From Spirosoma aureum (lineage in GTDB: Bacteria > Bacteroidota > Bacteroidia > Cytophagales > Spirosomataceae): DNA of 64,000 nucleotides. The position numbers and the translations under genes were made by a program. Positions 1 to 8,722 of this stretch are shown here, piece after piece (within the stretch, counting starts at the first letter, position 1; each line of letters begins with the position of its first letter). Under the pieces are notes generated by a model. The model was not told the DNA's origin, did no database searches, and saw nothing but the letters and a program-made list of their open reading frames with translations. The stretch lies in contig NZ_CP050063.1 in assembly GCF_011604685.1 (NCBI RefSeq), positions 124,001-188,000 of the forward strand. The letters are read 5' to 3'.

Positions 1-1160
1 AGTGTGGCACATCGAACCCGGTCTTTATCCTGGATGAGATCGACAAGGTTAGTTCTGATTTTCGGGGTGATCCGTCGTCGGCCCTGCTCGAAGTTCTTGA
101 CCCTGAACAGAATTCGACGTTCATGGACAATTACCTCGAAACGGAGTTTGATCTGTCGAGGGTGTTGTTCATTGCCACAGCTAACTCGCTCGATACCATT
201 CACCCCGCTCTGCGCGACCGGATGGAAATTATCGATATTGCGGGCTACACGGTAGAAGAAAAAGTCCAGATTGCGAAGAAGTACCTGATTCCCAAGCAGC
301 GTAGAGATCATGGTCTGAAACCCAAAGATCTGCTATTTGAAGATAAAGCTATTCTGCGGATTATCGAGGGCTATACCCGTGAGTCGGGCGTTCGAAATCT
401 GGAGCAAAAAATTGGTGCATTAGTCCGAAAGATAGCCAAATCCATCGCGATGGAGGAGGAATATAATCACACGATCAAAGCTGTCGACGTCCCTAAAATG
501 CTGGGGGCCGAGATCTTCGACAAAGAGCTTTATGCCGATGATGACATCGCCGGTATTGTAACGGGTCTGGCCTGGACCCAGGTAGGTGGTGAAATTCTGC
601 TCATTGAGTCGAGTCTGAGCCGTGGGAAGGGCGCATTGACCTTATCGGGCCAATTGGGTGATGTGATGAAGGAGTCTGCCATAACTGCCCTCTCCTACCT
701 GAAAGCCCACGCCGATGATCTGGGCATTGATTACCGAATTTTTAGTCACTACGATCTGCATATTCACATTCCAGCGGGGGCCGTACCCAAAGACGGCCCA
801 TCGGCGGGGATTACGATGCTCACATCGATGACGTCGATTTATACCCAGCGAAAAGTTAAGCCCTATCTGGCCATGACCGGTGAGGTTACATTACGCGGTA
901 AGGTATTGCCAGTTGGTGGGATTAAGGAGAAAATTCTGGCGGCTAATCGGGCTGGTATCAAAGAGATAATTCTGTGCTCGAAAAACCGTAAGGATATTGA
1001 GGAAATCAATGCTTCTTACATCAAAGATCTCAAGTTCCACTACGCAGACACAGTCGATCAGGTGCTTGAAATGGCGCTTTTACCTGGTAAAGTTGGTAAG
1101 CCCATGAAGTTTGTGTTACCTGAAGATAAAGAACAGCGCGAAGTAGAGCGAGTTTATTAA
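1..1160 (+). CDS. lon: Lon protease, C-terminal part (5' end outside window)
   Basis: ATP-dependent Lon protease, which degrades misfolded and regulatory proteins in the cytoplasm. The frame is open from base 3 and enters in the AAA+ domain at the Walker B segment (VFILDEIDK). The sensor and lid helices follow, then the LonC protease domain. The Ser-Lys dyad is visible: Ser in PKDGPSAG (codon at 801) and Lys in the GGIKEK segment. The C-terminus has the usual family end. The N-terminal substrate-binding domain and Walker A lie upstream of the window. A long palindrome follows the stop codon and probably ends transcription. Identity is secure; only the 5' boundary is unknown. Confidence 0.96.
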   Translation, partial: CGTSNPVFILDEIDKVSSDFRGDPSSALLEVLDPEQNSTFMDNYLETEFDLSRVLFIATANSLDTIHPALRDRMEIIDIAGYTVEEKVQIAKKYLIPKQRRDHGLKPKDLLFEDKAILRIIEGYTRESGVRNLEQKIGALVRKIAKSIAMEEEYNHTIKAVDVPKMLGAEIFDKELYADDDIAGIVTGLAWTQVGGEILLIESSLSRGKGALTLSGQLGDVMKESAITALSYLKAHADDLGIDYRIFSHYDLHIHIPAGAVPKDGPSAGITMLTSMTSIYTQRKVKPYLAMTGEVTLRGKVLPVGGIKEKILAANRAGIKEIILCSKNRKDIEEINASYIKDLKFHYADTVDQVLEMALLPGKVGKPMKFVLPEDKEQREVERVY

Positions 1161-1167
1161 GTACCAA

Positions 1168-1250
1168 TAAAAACGCGGCTCAAACGAATTTTAACAACTA
1201 AAAGCGGATAATCCGTTTGAGTTGTACAATTCGTTTGAGCCGCGTTTTTA
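1168..1250. terminator. Long palindrome after lon, probable terminator
   Basis: Perfect 23-bp inverted repeat (1168-1190 with 1228-1250). The central part also pairs imperfectly (ACAACT/AGTTGT and CGGAT/ATCCG), so almost the whole 83 bases can fold into one hairpin. The right arm ends in a T run, as expected for a terminator of lon. A TTG codon at 1222 that could open the next reading frame falls inside this palindrome, which argues against its use as a start. Confidence 0.7.
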
Positions 1251-1260
1251 TCTTTACACC

Positions 1261-2463
1261 GTGCTTGATTTTCATAAACTTTCCGCCGACTATCAGCAGG
1301 CTTTGCTCCGCCAGATTGTACCGTTTTGGCTTAAACACAGCCGCGACGAGCAATGTGGTGGTTATTTTGACTATCTGACGGATACGGGACAGGTTATAGA
1401 AGGCGATAAATTTGTTACCACTCAGGCACAGCAAGTCTGGGCATTTGCCTGGCTCTACAATAAGTTTGATGGCCAACCTGCCTGGCTTGAACATGCCCGT
1501 CACGGCGCTGTTTTTCTGAGCCAGTTTGCCCAGAATGAAACACTAAAAGCGTATGGCCAACTCGATCGCCGGGGTCGTTCGGTTGCCCCTTCCAACGATT
1601 GTTTAGCTGATTGTTCGTTGGTTATGGCCTATGCTCAGCTCTATCGCGCCACCAAAGACGATGAGTGGGCAATGCTGGCCAAGCAAACTTTTTCGACTCT
1701 ATTCCAGCATTGGACCGATGCGCGCACAGAACAGGCACAGATCGTTGGCGGCTTTCGACACTATTGCCACCTGAGCGAACCGGTGCTGTTGTTTAAAACC
1801 TTGCTTGAGATTCAATCGCTATTAGATGAGGAAACCTGGAAGGAAAACATAGAGACTGTACTGAATGTGTTGCTACGCGAATTTCTGGATCGCCGTACGG
1901 ATACGTTGCGCGAGCACGTGCTGCCCGAAGGTTCGTTTTTCAATACACCCGATGGGCGACGACTTAACGTTGGACTAACCTTTCAGGCAATTGGTTTTCT
2001 GCTTGACCTCTGCGCCGAATCAGGCAACCGAAAATTAGCCATGCAGGCCACAACCTGGAGTCTTCGCATGTGTGAGCTGGCCTGGTCGGAGTCAACGCTG
2101 GGGCTCAATCAGTATGTAGACCTGAAAAATCAACCGCTGATTTTCCCCGAATGGAGCCAGAAATGGGCATGGGTACAAGTTGAAGCGATTTCAACACTGG
2201 CTAAAAGCTACTTTCAAACTCGCCACCCAGAATGCCCGAAGTGGATTAAGCGTATCCATGATTTTACGTTCCAATACTTTCCGGATCCCAAACACGCCGG
2301 GTGGCATGTAGCTGTTGGTCAGAATAATCAGCCTTTGCTGGCGGCTAAGGCGATTGCCCCTATAGGTTGTTTTTCACTCATTCGGTGCCTTGCCGAAACG
2401 GCCCAGACGCTAACTAAATGCGCTCAATTACAGCCCGTAGGTCGACATATTCGCGTAAATTGA
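1261..2463 (+). CDS. AGE-fold (N-acylglucosamine 2-epimerase family) protein, probably catalytically altered
   Basis: An (alpha/alpha)6-barrel protein of the N-acylglucosamine 2-epimerase/cellobiose epimerase family; family segments can be followed along the length (PFWLKHSRDEQCGGYF, EWSQKWAWVQVEA, GCFSLIRCL). I chose the GTG at 1261 (400 aa) because the frame upstream runs into the lon terminator palindrome and family members begin near this point. Against remembered family sequences, the catalytic Arg is Gln57 (TQAQQVW), the His and Glu of the GHTLE motif are Leu239 and Gln242 (GLTFQ), and the C-terminal His is Ser372. The Glu of the WPHSEA-like motif is kept. The fold assignment is firm, but epimerase activity is doubtful. 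It converges on the next gene with only 4 bases between stops. Confidence 0.8.
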   Translation: MLDFHKLSADYQQALLRQIVPFWLKHSRDEQCGGYFDYLTDTGQVIEGDKFVTTQAQQVWAFAWLYNKFDGQPAWLEHARHGAVFLSQFAQNETLKAYGQLDRRGRSVAPSNDCLADCSLVMAYAQLYRATKDDEWAMLAKQTFSTLFQHWTDARTEQAQIVGGFRHYCHLSEPVLLFKTLLEIQSLLDEETWKENIETVLNVLLREFLDRRTDTLREHVLPEGSFFNTPDGRRLNVGLTFQAIGFLLDLCAESGNRKLAMQATTWSLRMCELAWSESTLGLNQYVDLKNQPLIFPEWSQKWAWVQVEAISTLAKSYFQTRHPECPKWIKRIHDFTFQYFPDPKHAGWHVAVGQNNQPLLAAKAIAPIGCFSLIRCLAETAQTLTKCAQLQPVGRHIRVN

Positions 2464-2467
2464 ACGA

Positions 2468-3028
2468 CTATAAAGCTATCATGGCCAATTCATGGGTATT
2501 GACCTCAGCAACCAGAAAATTGATTGAACTTTTGTTATTTACTGCAATTGCCGTAGAAAACGTATGACTTCCTGCTTCAATAAATTCTGAAATAAGTGTC
2601 TGCTGCCGGGTTGAATGGACCACGTCTAACTGATACAGATCTATTTTTAATTGGCAGGCAGCGTAAACCGAGATCCTAATCTCAGGTTGTTGATAACTAA
2701 ACTGGGCAAGAATGCTCTCTCCGGAAGTTTCTGCGGCTAGAGCAATGCTTATTTGCCTGACTAATAACGGAATTATTGGGGCAAGCCCATCGACAAACAA
2801 TATGTCGGCATTCTGCCGGATAAAATCAGTTTTTAGCCGAACGTTTGTTGATTCATCGACTCCCCGCCCAAAGGCAATCAGGTCAAAATCGGCCGCATCG
2901 AAACCTTCGCTTGCCTGCTCAACACGGTTTGTGGTCTGTACAACCAGCCCTTTACGGGTCAACGCATCGGCCAGTGTTGAGAGAACAGCAGCATTACGGC
3001 CCACCAGCAATACCCTCTTGCTCATCAT
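2468..3028 (-). CDS. Pseudo-receiver-like protein of unknown function
   Basis: A 186-aa protein whose first ~110 residues look like a CheY-type receiver (start MMSKRVLLVGRNAAVLSTL, then a strand FDLIAFGRG). The acidic pair expected after strand 1 is Gly-Arg, and the phosphoacceptor position after DLIAF is Gly, so phosphorylation is unlikely. The last ~75 residues are a beta-rich region I do not recognise (YAACQLKIDLYQLDVVHS, then NNKSSINFLVAE). No output DNA-binding domain is evident. It lies between the AGE-like gene and murQ with no clear operon partner. The receiver-like call is an inference from secondary-structure pattern. Confidence 0.55.
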   Translation of the reverse strand: MMSKRVLLVGRNAAVLSTLADALTRKGLVVQTTNRVEQASEGFDAADFDLIAFGRGVDESTNVRLKTDFIRQNADILFVDGLAPIIPLLVRQISIALAAETSGESILAQFSYQQPEIRISVYAACQLKIDLYQLDVVHSTRQQTLISEFIEAGSHTFSTAIAVNNKSSINFLVAEVNTHELAMIAL

Positions 3029-3120
3029 TTTCTAAATCTTCTGCAAAATGGTAGTCGTAAATTGTAGCAGAATATTTTATTGACTCGCGATCTTTAATTC
3101 TTGATCAGACTATTCAAGAG

Positions 3121-3153
3121 CTTCCCGAACGTTTGTTTAAAGCATTCGGGAAG
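3121..3153 (-). terminator. Hairpin downstream of murQ
   Basis: A 9-bp inverted repeat (3121-3129 with 3145-3153) lies just beyond the murQ stop on the minus strand. No strong T tract follows, so termination is likely but not certain. Confidence 0.45.
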
Positions 3154-3160
3154 TTGACAA

Positions 3161-3967
3161 TTAACGGGACTGATTATAGCCGTCAATAGCTCCTCTGACA
3201 TTGCTATATTTTGCCAGCAATTCCTCAGCTTCTTCCCGATTAACCCCAATTTCACTCATCACCATTTTGGCAGCCCGGTCCTGTAATTTAATATTGGTTA
3301 ACTGCATATCAACCATTTTATTCCCCTTTATCCGGCCTAGCTGAATCATGACCGAGGTAGAAATCATATTGAGCACTAGCTTCTGAGCTGTGCCTGCTTT
3401 CATACGCGTGCTGCCTGTAACGAACTCTGGCCCAACAACCACTTCAACCGGAAATTCAGCGGCCTGCGCTACAGCAGAACCCGGATTACAGACGACACAA
3501 CCTGTGAGAAGACCAGCCGCCCGCGCTTTATTCAAACCACCAATCACATAGGGCGTTCTGCCCGATGCGGCAATACCGATCACGGTATCATGTTCATCTG
3601 GATGATAGGGTTCAATATCTTTCCAGGCTTGCTCGGCATCGTCTTCGGCAAACTCAACCGCTTTGCGGATAGCCCCATCGCCACCAGCCATCAGGCCAAT
3701 CACCAGATCATGCGGTACACCATATGTAGGTGGACATTCGGAGGCATCGACAACACCCAGCCGCCCGCTTGTTCCGGCGCCAATATAAATAAGGCGACCG
3801 CCCTCTTTCATTCGTTTGACAATCTGGACAACTAATGCTTCAATTTGAGGAATTGCCTTTTCGACTGCAAAGGGCACCGTTTTATCTTCCTTATTAATAT
3901 TCGTCAGCAAGTCGTGAACCGACATCTGCTCCAAATGATCGTAATGCGACGAGGTTTCTGTTATCAT
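3161..3967 (-). CDS. murQ: N-acetylmuramic acid 6-phosphate etherase
   Basis: Cleaves the D-lactyl ether of MurNAc-6-phosphate to give GlcNAc-6-phosphate and lactate, in cytoplasmic peptidoglycan recycling. The SIS-type sugar-phosphate fold shows IYIGAGTSGRLGVVDASECPPT, the family signature, followed by VIGIAASGRTPYV and FVTGSTRMKAGTAQK. The start at 3967 gives 268 aa, close to the usual length; an upstream in-frame ATG at 4003 would add 12 residues without family match and would precede the predicted promoter region. No MurNAc transporter or amidase neighbours it here. Identity is secure. Confidence 0.95.
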   Translation of the reverse strand: MITETSSHYDHLEQMSVHDLLTNINKEDKTVPFAVEKAIPQIEALVVQIVKRMKEGGRLIYIGAGTSGRLGVVDASECPPTYGVPHDLVIGLMAGGDGAIRKAVEFAEDDAEQAWKDIEPYHPDEHDTVIGIAASGRTPYVIGGLNKARAAGLLTGCVVCNPGSAVAQAAEFPVEVVVGPEFVTGSTRMKAGTAQKLVLNMISTSVMIQLGRIKGNKMVDMQLTNIKLQDRAAKMVMSEIGVNREEAEELLAKYSNVRGAIDGYNQSR

Positions 3968-3971
3968 ATAC

Positions 3972-4004
3972 CAAAAGTAATAGGTCATTATTTTAACTGG
4001 CAAA
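3972..4004 (-). promoter_or_regulatory. Bacteroidota-type promoter for murQ
   Basis: On the minus strand TTTG (4004-4001) and TACTTTTG (3979-3972) are 21 bases apart, matching the phylum's -33/-7 pattern. Transcription would begin within a few bases of the ATG at 3967, so the mRNA may be leaderless. Confidence 0.5.
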
Positions 4005-4027
4005 TAATCCGATATTACTTTATATAG

Positions 4028-4090
4028 CTTTCGCTGAGAGCCATATCACTACGGACGGTCGCGAAGCCGGACCGTGGTTCTAAGCGAAAG
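4028..4090. repeat. Imperfect intergenic hairpin element
   Basis: Outer arms 4028-4043 and 4075-4090 match at 14 of 16 positions when one is reverse complemented. An inner ACGGTC/GACCGT pair (4055-4060 and 4070-4075) tightens the hairpin, leaving a bulge on the left side. It sits between the divergently spaced murQ promoter and the end of the next minus-strand gene. It could be a terminator for that gene, or a structured repeat. Confidence 0.5.
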
Positions 4091-4131
4091 TCCTAGCTGT
4101 TGTATCTTGTAAAGTATAATGATCGGTAGGC

Positions 4132-4455
4132 CTATATTTTATCTTCGTAGCCTAAATCAGAAATCTTGCAACCATGCTGAGTAATAATCAATAAACCAAA
4201 ATTATCTGATGAGCATGAATCAGTCCTTTTACCCACCTTATCATAGCGTATGCAGTTTAGGTTGGTAATTTCGCCTTTGTCATTTCGATTGATCACTTTT
4301 ACTTCAGCCTTGATACCATATTGCTTAAGGACCTGACGTTCAACCTCCCGGATCTGATCATCCGAAGCCGTTCTGACGACTTTAAGAAGCGGCTCATCAA
4401 GGCTGTTCAGATTAGCGGTGAACCATATAAGTAGGAAGAAAATCGTGAGCTTCAT
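4132..4455 (-). CDS. Small exported protein, unknown function
   Basis: A 107-aa product beginning MKLTIFFLLIWFTANLNS, a hydrophobic signal-like segment. A longer in-frame start at 4542 would put 29 non-hydrophobic residues before it and is less likely. The mature part contains DQIREVERQVLKQYGIKAEV and then VINRNDKGEITNL. This resembles the repeated C-terminal periplasmic segment of some Bacteroidota BlaR1/M56 peptidases, but here it is a stand-alone small protein. Two Cys residues (NCIRY and DSCSS) and a third near the end may form disulfides. Function is unknown. Confidence 0.6.
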   Translation of the reverse strand: MKLTIFFLLIWFTANLNSLDEPLLKVVRTASDDQIREVERQVLKQYGIKAEVKVINRNDKGEITNLNCIRYDKVGKRTDSCSSDNFGLLIITQHGCKISDLGYEDKI

Positions 4456-4600
4456 GATAATTTGCGGTTGGGGGTTAAATTGCTTTCCGATTAATCCAAT
4501 GGCACTACGAGCAGCCGTTTCATTGTTGCTGTAGGTGGACACTTAAGAAACCCTTAAGAACAAAGCGCACATCGGTCACCCTATAAGGGTCCTAAAACTA

Positions 4601-6643
4601 TTACTTCCTGATTTTAAACGTTAGCCCTTCCTCATAATGAAAGAGGGCATAACCCGCACCTTCTTCATACCCAGGTACGTCTTCTTTCTGCTGCTGAACG
4701 GCTGCTTCGGAAATTGGGGTGGTAAACGGCATTTTGCCCGTTGGGCTGAACTTCCCCGTCACAATATCAAGCAACGCGTCAGGGGTTGTGCCAAATGTGG
4801 CCAGAACACCCTTAGCAGTCGTGTTGGTAGCTTTTGGATAAATTTCGTCGATCACCCAGGGGTTGCTGTAGTTAATCGCCAGAATGGTTGGTTTCTTGGC
4901 CGTTAGCGAATTAACGTAGGCTACATCGATTGAATTCTTCGATAAAGACAGATAAATCGGCGAACCATCCGACGCAAACAATGACTTCGCCGAGGGCTTC
5001 AGCCATAAAACTATCACATCTGCTTCATCAGGTGTAGCGACAAAGGTAATCGGGTATTTTCCATCGTTGATCGTATAGCTGGTAGCCTGCGTAGCGGTTC
5101 CACCTGCCTTGGCCGCATTGACGTCGAAATACACTTTCGTTTTGGGTTTAAGCGGCAGCATCTCGGCTTCATTGCGAAGCAGAACAATTGACTTCCGGTG
5201 AGCAAGATCGGCCCTGGCCCGAAACTGCGCATTCCCTACAAGACGTTCGGCCGCGTCTTCATCCACATAGGGATTTTCGAAAAGCCCCAGATTGAATTTT
5301 TCCATCAGGAGACGAAGCACCGAATCGTCGATCAGTTTGGTGTCGACCATGCCGCTTTTCACCGTGGCCAGCAAGTTGGCGGGATCAGCCGTACCTGAAT
5401 AGAGGTTTACTCCCGCTTCCAGGGTTCGTTTATAACGCTCCTGAATCGAGAGGTTTTCGGCTCCCCAGGGCATCATTTCAATCGGCCCCGTATCGGAATT
5501 GATGATACCGCTAAAGCCTAACTCGGTGCGCAGCAGATCATGAATGACAGCCCGGTTGTAAGCATAAGCGATGGGTTCGTACTTGGTGTCAGCAGGCAGG
5601 GAATAATAGGGCATAATGGCGGAGGTGCCCGCCTTGATGGCTGCTTTGAAAGGAATCAGATTGTTGGCAAACTTGCCCCCCGGAAAAACCTCTTTCTTTC
5701 CCCAGTCAAAGTGGGGATCTTGTCCCCCCTGGCCAGATCCTCCTCCCGGAAAGTGTTTCGTGGTCATCGCCACAGAGCCAGGGCCGAGTGTTGTCCCCTG
5801 GAAGCCATAAACAATTTCGGTTATCATCTGGCCTGCCCACTGGGCATTTTCTCCAAAGGTACCTTCAATGCGCTGCCAGCGGGGTTCGGTCGCTAAATCG
5901 GCCATATACATATACCCTTTTCGCAAGCCAACAGCGGCCCATTCCTGGCGGGCAATGTCGGCAAATTCCCGGACGAGTTTCAGGTCCCGCATGGCCGACA
6001 GGCCTAATTCCCCCGGCCAGGCCGAGAAAACTGTCTGGCCAACACTGGTGCCAATAGCCGCAGCCGCCGTAATGTGATTTCGTGGATTGGATGCAACAAT
6101 GGCTGGAATACCCAGCCCATCTCCTTCGCAGAGGGCCTGCAACTTGTTGGCCCATTCAGCCGTGGTCCGGGCACTCACATTCGCCCGCAAAATGAAGTGG
6201 CGAAGGTGATATTGAGTAACGGCTTTCGTCGTTCCTGCTGCGTTCATAATAGGAGCAGGCAGTGGTTTACGAGTAAACATGTTCTGGCTGGCCACTAAAT
6301 CTTCCTCATTGAAATCGCTGGTAATGGGTTCGCGGGAGGCAGCCGGCCCAAACGACTGATCGTTTTTCATCCGGGTTGTGCTGATAAGCATGAAGCCGAC
6401 CTTTTGTTCCAACGACATTTTTGTCAGTAAGTCGCGACTTCGTTCCTGGGCAGACAATCGCCAGTCTTCGTACTTATCCAACTGGCCATTCCGGTTCAGA
6501 TCTTTAAACTTCAGGCCACTCATCTCCAGTATTTTTACGGATCGAACGCCCAGAACAGGTTGTTTACCCGAGGATTTTGGCTGACTTGAAACTTGTTGCG
6601 TGAGACAGATAAAAACGGCTAGTATAAGGCTTTTTATGATCAT
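4601..6643 (-). CDS. Exported glycoside hydrolase family 3 protein (beta-glucosidase type)
   Basis: A 680-aa secreted or periplasmic GH3 enzyme, predicted to release beta-linked glucose or xylose units. Translation from 6643 gives a clear signal peptide (MIIKSLILAVFICLTQQVSS); the longer frame start at 6715 adds 24 residues before it. An EF-hand-like segment (DLNRNGQLDKYEDWR) precedes the catalytic (beta/alpha)8 domain, which carries TTKHFPGGG and the nucleophile Asp in GFSGIINSDTG. The second alpha/beta sandwich domain follows. The protein ends at the GAGYALFHYEEGLTF strand, so the FnIII domain common in longer GH3 enzymes is absent. Substrate cannot be named. Confidence 0.9.
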   Translation of the reverse strand: MIIKSLILAVFICLTQQVSSQPKSSGKQPVLGVRSVKILEMSGLKFKDLNRNGQLDKYEDWRLSAQERSRDLLTKMSLEQKVGFMLISTTRMKNDQSFGPAASREPITSDFNEEDLVASQNMFTRKPLPAPIMNAAGTTKAVTQYHLRHFILRANVSARTTAEWANKLQALCEGDGLGIPAIVASNPRNHITAAAAIGTSVGQTVFSAWPGELGLSAMRDLKLVREFADIARQEWAAVGLRKGYMYMADLATEPRWQRIEGTFGENAQWAGQMITEIVYGFQGTTLGPGSVAMTTKHFPGGGSGQGGQDPHFDWGKKEVFPGGKFANNLIPFKAAIKAGTSAIMPYYSLPADTKYEPIAYAYNRAVIHDLLRTELGFSGIINSDTGPIEMMPWGAENLSIQERYKRTLEAGVNLYSGTADPANLLATVKSGMVDTKLIDDSVLRLLMEKFNLGLFENPYVDEDAAERLVGNAQFRARADLAHRKSIVLLRNEAEMLPLKPKTKVYFDVNAAKAGGTATQATSYTINDGKYPITFVATPDEADVIVLWLKPSAKSLFASDGSPIYLSLSKNSIDVAYVNSLTAKKPTILAINYSNPWVIDEIYPKATNTTAKGVLATFGTTPDALLDIVTGKFSPTGKMPFTTPISEAAVQQQKEDVPGYEEGAGYALFHYEEGLTFKIRK

Positions 6644-6997
6644 TGGTACGTAGTTACCTGTTTGGCAAAGACAGCTTCCAACCAGGCTAGCCTTCATCAA
6701 TTTCGAGCGTATCATAAGGGACAGAAGTTAAACGGTGATGGCCGGCATTTAGCCAGGAGCTTTCAGGAGAAGAGCCAGGAGCCGTTATGGAGTAAAGTAT
6801 ATTAATAGGTACTTCTAACCATGAGCAGCCAAACCTGAGTCGTTCATCAGAAACGTATTCAGCTCGACTTGATAGTTGTCCAACCTGTTCACTTGTAGGA
6901 AGGCTATTCTATAACTTAAAATCTTTCCAAAGGGCAATCCAGAAGGGTGGCACCGTCACTTCAGAAAAGGGCCCAGTAAAGTTGTGTTTAACAAAGG

Positions 6998-7093
6998 TAG
7001 GCCATTCGCTTCGAGCCCTCGAGCCGTGCCACGGTTACGAATAATACGCAAACAAACCGTGGCACGGCTCGAGGACTCGAAGCGAATGGCCTA
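6998..7093. repeat. 96-base near-perfect palindrome between GH3 and antiporter genes
   Basis: Arms 6998-7036 and 7055-7093 are 39 bases each with one mismatch, separated by an 18-base AT-rich loop. The arms contain CGAGCCGTGCCACGG. It lies between the ends of two minus-strand genes, nearer the antiporter 3' end. There is no T tract and no transposase. The rest of the gap (6644-6997, 7094-7135) shows nothing I can assign. It is a candidate member of a mobile palindromic repeat family, or a very strong terminator/cruciform. Confidence 0.75.
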
Positions 7094-7135
7094 AAACTGA
7101 ATGATATGACGTGAGCTGGCCGTTTTCTGTCAGGA

Positions 7136-8719
7136 TTAAATGATTTTCAACCGTTCTTCTTCTAAATCGATTTGATATAACTGCTGGCGGATAATGTCTT
7201 CGTCAATCTTCGGGTCTTTGTTGAGTTCGGTAAGATATTGCCGCTGAGTTTCGAGCAATTCCACAAAAATCACCTTTGTCTTTTCAGTCATCCAGCTATC
7301 GTCGGTGGCTTTGGCCCGCTCTTCCCATTGCTTCAGGAATTTTTCCATACCGACGTGACCATTCAGCTCGTTTTCATATTTATTTTTCAGAAACTGATAG
7401 ACGTGTTGTTTCAGGCCATGTTTCATGTTTCGTCTGGTCAACTCTTCTGGTTCTTCTTCGATAAAGCCGTCAAACAATCTCAACCGTTTTATCAAATAAG
7501 GGAGCGTAAGTCCCTGTACCAGGAGTGTAAGAAGGATCACAACAAACGTGACAAACAGAATCAGGTTTCTTTGTGGAAAAGCGATACCATTGTCTAGCGT
7601 GATGGGTATTGCCAAAGCCGCAGCCAGCGACACCACCCCCCGCATACCCGTCCAACCCAGAAGCAGTGGCATCAGCCAACGCCTTCTATTGGATCTGGCA
7701 CGAGGAAGTACGCCAGGACGGAAGATAAATGTAGCCAGTAATGCCGCATAAGAACTAATGACTCTGGCCGCAATCAACACGCCAGTTACCAATACGCCAG
7801 AGCCAATGGCGGTACGCAATGGAATACCTTTAGCATGCAGCCCTTCGACAATTTCGGGGAGCTCCAGGCCGATGATCAGAAAGACAATACCATTTAATAT
7901 AAAGACAAAACTTTCCCAGACACTAAAGCTCTGAATACGGCTGGCACTGTTTAGAAAAATAAGCCGCCTGGTCGACATAAACAAGCCACCGCTTACTACC
8001 GCCAGCACACCCGAGCAATGAAACTGCTCAGCTACCCAATACATAAAATAAGGTTCGATGAGCGTCAGTGCTATAGCTGATTGAGCATCGAGGGGAAGGC
8101 GTTTATGGGCTTGAACAAAAATCCAGGCCAGCAACAAGCCACTGCCCGCACCGCCTATGACCATCCATAAAAAACTCAGAGCCGCTTGCTGCCAGATAAA
8201 CTGACCTGTACCTACTGCTACCAGGGCAAATTGGAAAATGATCAGCGATGAAGCATCGTTGAGCAGGCTTTCACCTTCCAGAATAGCCGAAGTGGATTTG
8301 GGAATTTTAACAAATTTGGTAATGGCTCCGGTACTCACCGCATCGGGTGGTGATACGATTCCTCCTAACAAAAACCCTAAGGCAATGGTAAATCCTGGAA
8401 TGAAATGAGTAGCCACTACCGCTACTGACAATGCGGTGAAAAACACGACCAGAAAGGCAAAACTACCAATGATACGCCACCATTTTTTCATCTCTTTAAA
8501 TGAGATCGTCCAGGAAGCCTCAAACAAGAGTGGCGGTAGGAAAATAAAAAAGATGAGGTCAGGATTGATTCGTACCCTTGGCAGACCCGAGATAAAACTA
8601 ACTAGCAGCCCGGCAATAACCAGTAGAACCGGATAAGCAATTTTCAGTTTGTTAGCCCACATATTCAGCAGCACGATAGCTGCTATCATGGCGAGCAGAA
8701 AAGGTAAAAGGGTGTGCAT
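7136..8719 (-). CDS. Na+/H+ antiporter, CPA1 family (NhaP/YjcE type)
   Basis: Inner-membrane monovalent cation/proton antiporter of 527 aa with about 12 membrane segments and a ~120-residue charged cytoplasmic tail rich in Glu and Lys. Family motifs are present: FLPPLLFEASW, SPPDAVSTGAI and the ion-site helix EGESLLNDASSLI with the Asn-Asp pair. The gene starts 3 bases after the stop of the upstream hydrolase, so the two are probably co-transcribed. A role in pH or sodium homeostasis is the family expectation; ion selectivity cannot be read from sequence. Confidence 0.92.
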   Translation of the reverse strand: MHTLLPFLLAMIAAIVLLNMWANKLKIAYPVLLVIAGLLVSFISGLPRVRINPDLIFFIFLPPLLFEASWTISFKEMKKWWRIIGSFAFLVVFFTALSVAVVATHFIPGFTIALGFLLGGIVSPPDAVSTGAITKFVKIPKSTSAILEGESLLNDASSLIIFQFALVAVGTGQFIWQQAALSFLWMVIGGAGSGLLLAWIFVQAHKRLPLDAQSAIALTLIEPYFMYWVAEQFHCSGVLAVVSGGLFMSTRRLIFLNSASRIQSFSVWESFVFILNGIVFLIIGLELPEIVEGLHAKGIPLRTAIGSGVLVTGVLIAARVISSYAALLATFIFRPGVLPRARSNRRRWLMPLLLGWTGMRGVVSLAAALAIPITLDNGIAFPQRNLILFVTFVVILLTLLVQGLTLPYLIKRLRLFDGFIEEEPEELTRRNMKHGLKQHVYQFLKNKYENELNGHVGMEKFLKQWEERAKATDDSWMTEKTKVIFVELLETQRQYLTELNKDPKIDEDIIRQQLYQIDLEEERLKII

Positions 8720-8722
8720 GTC

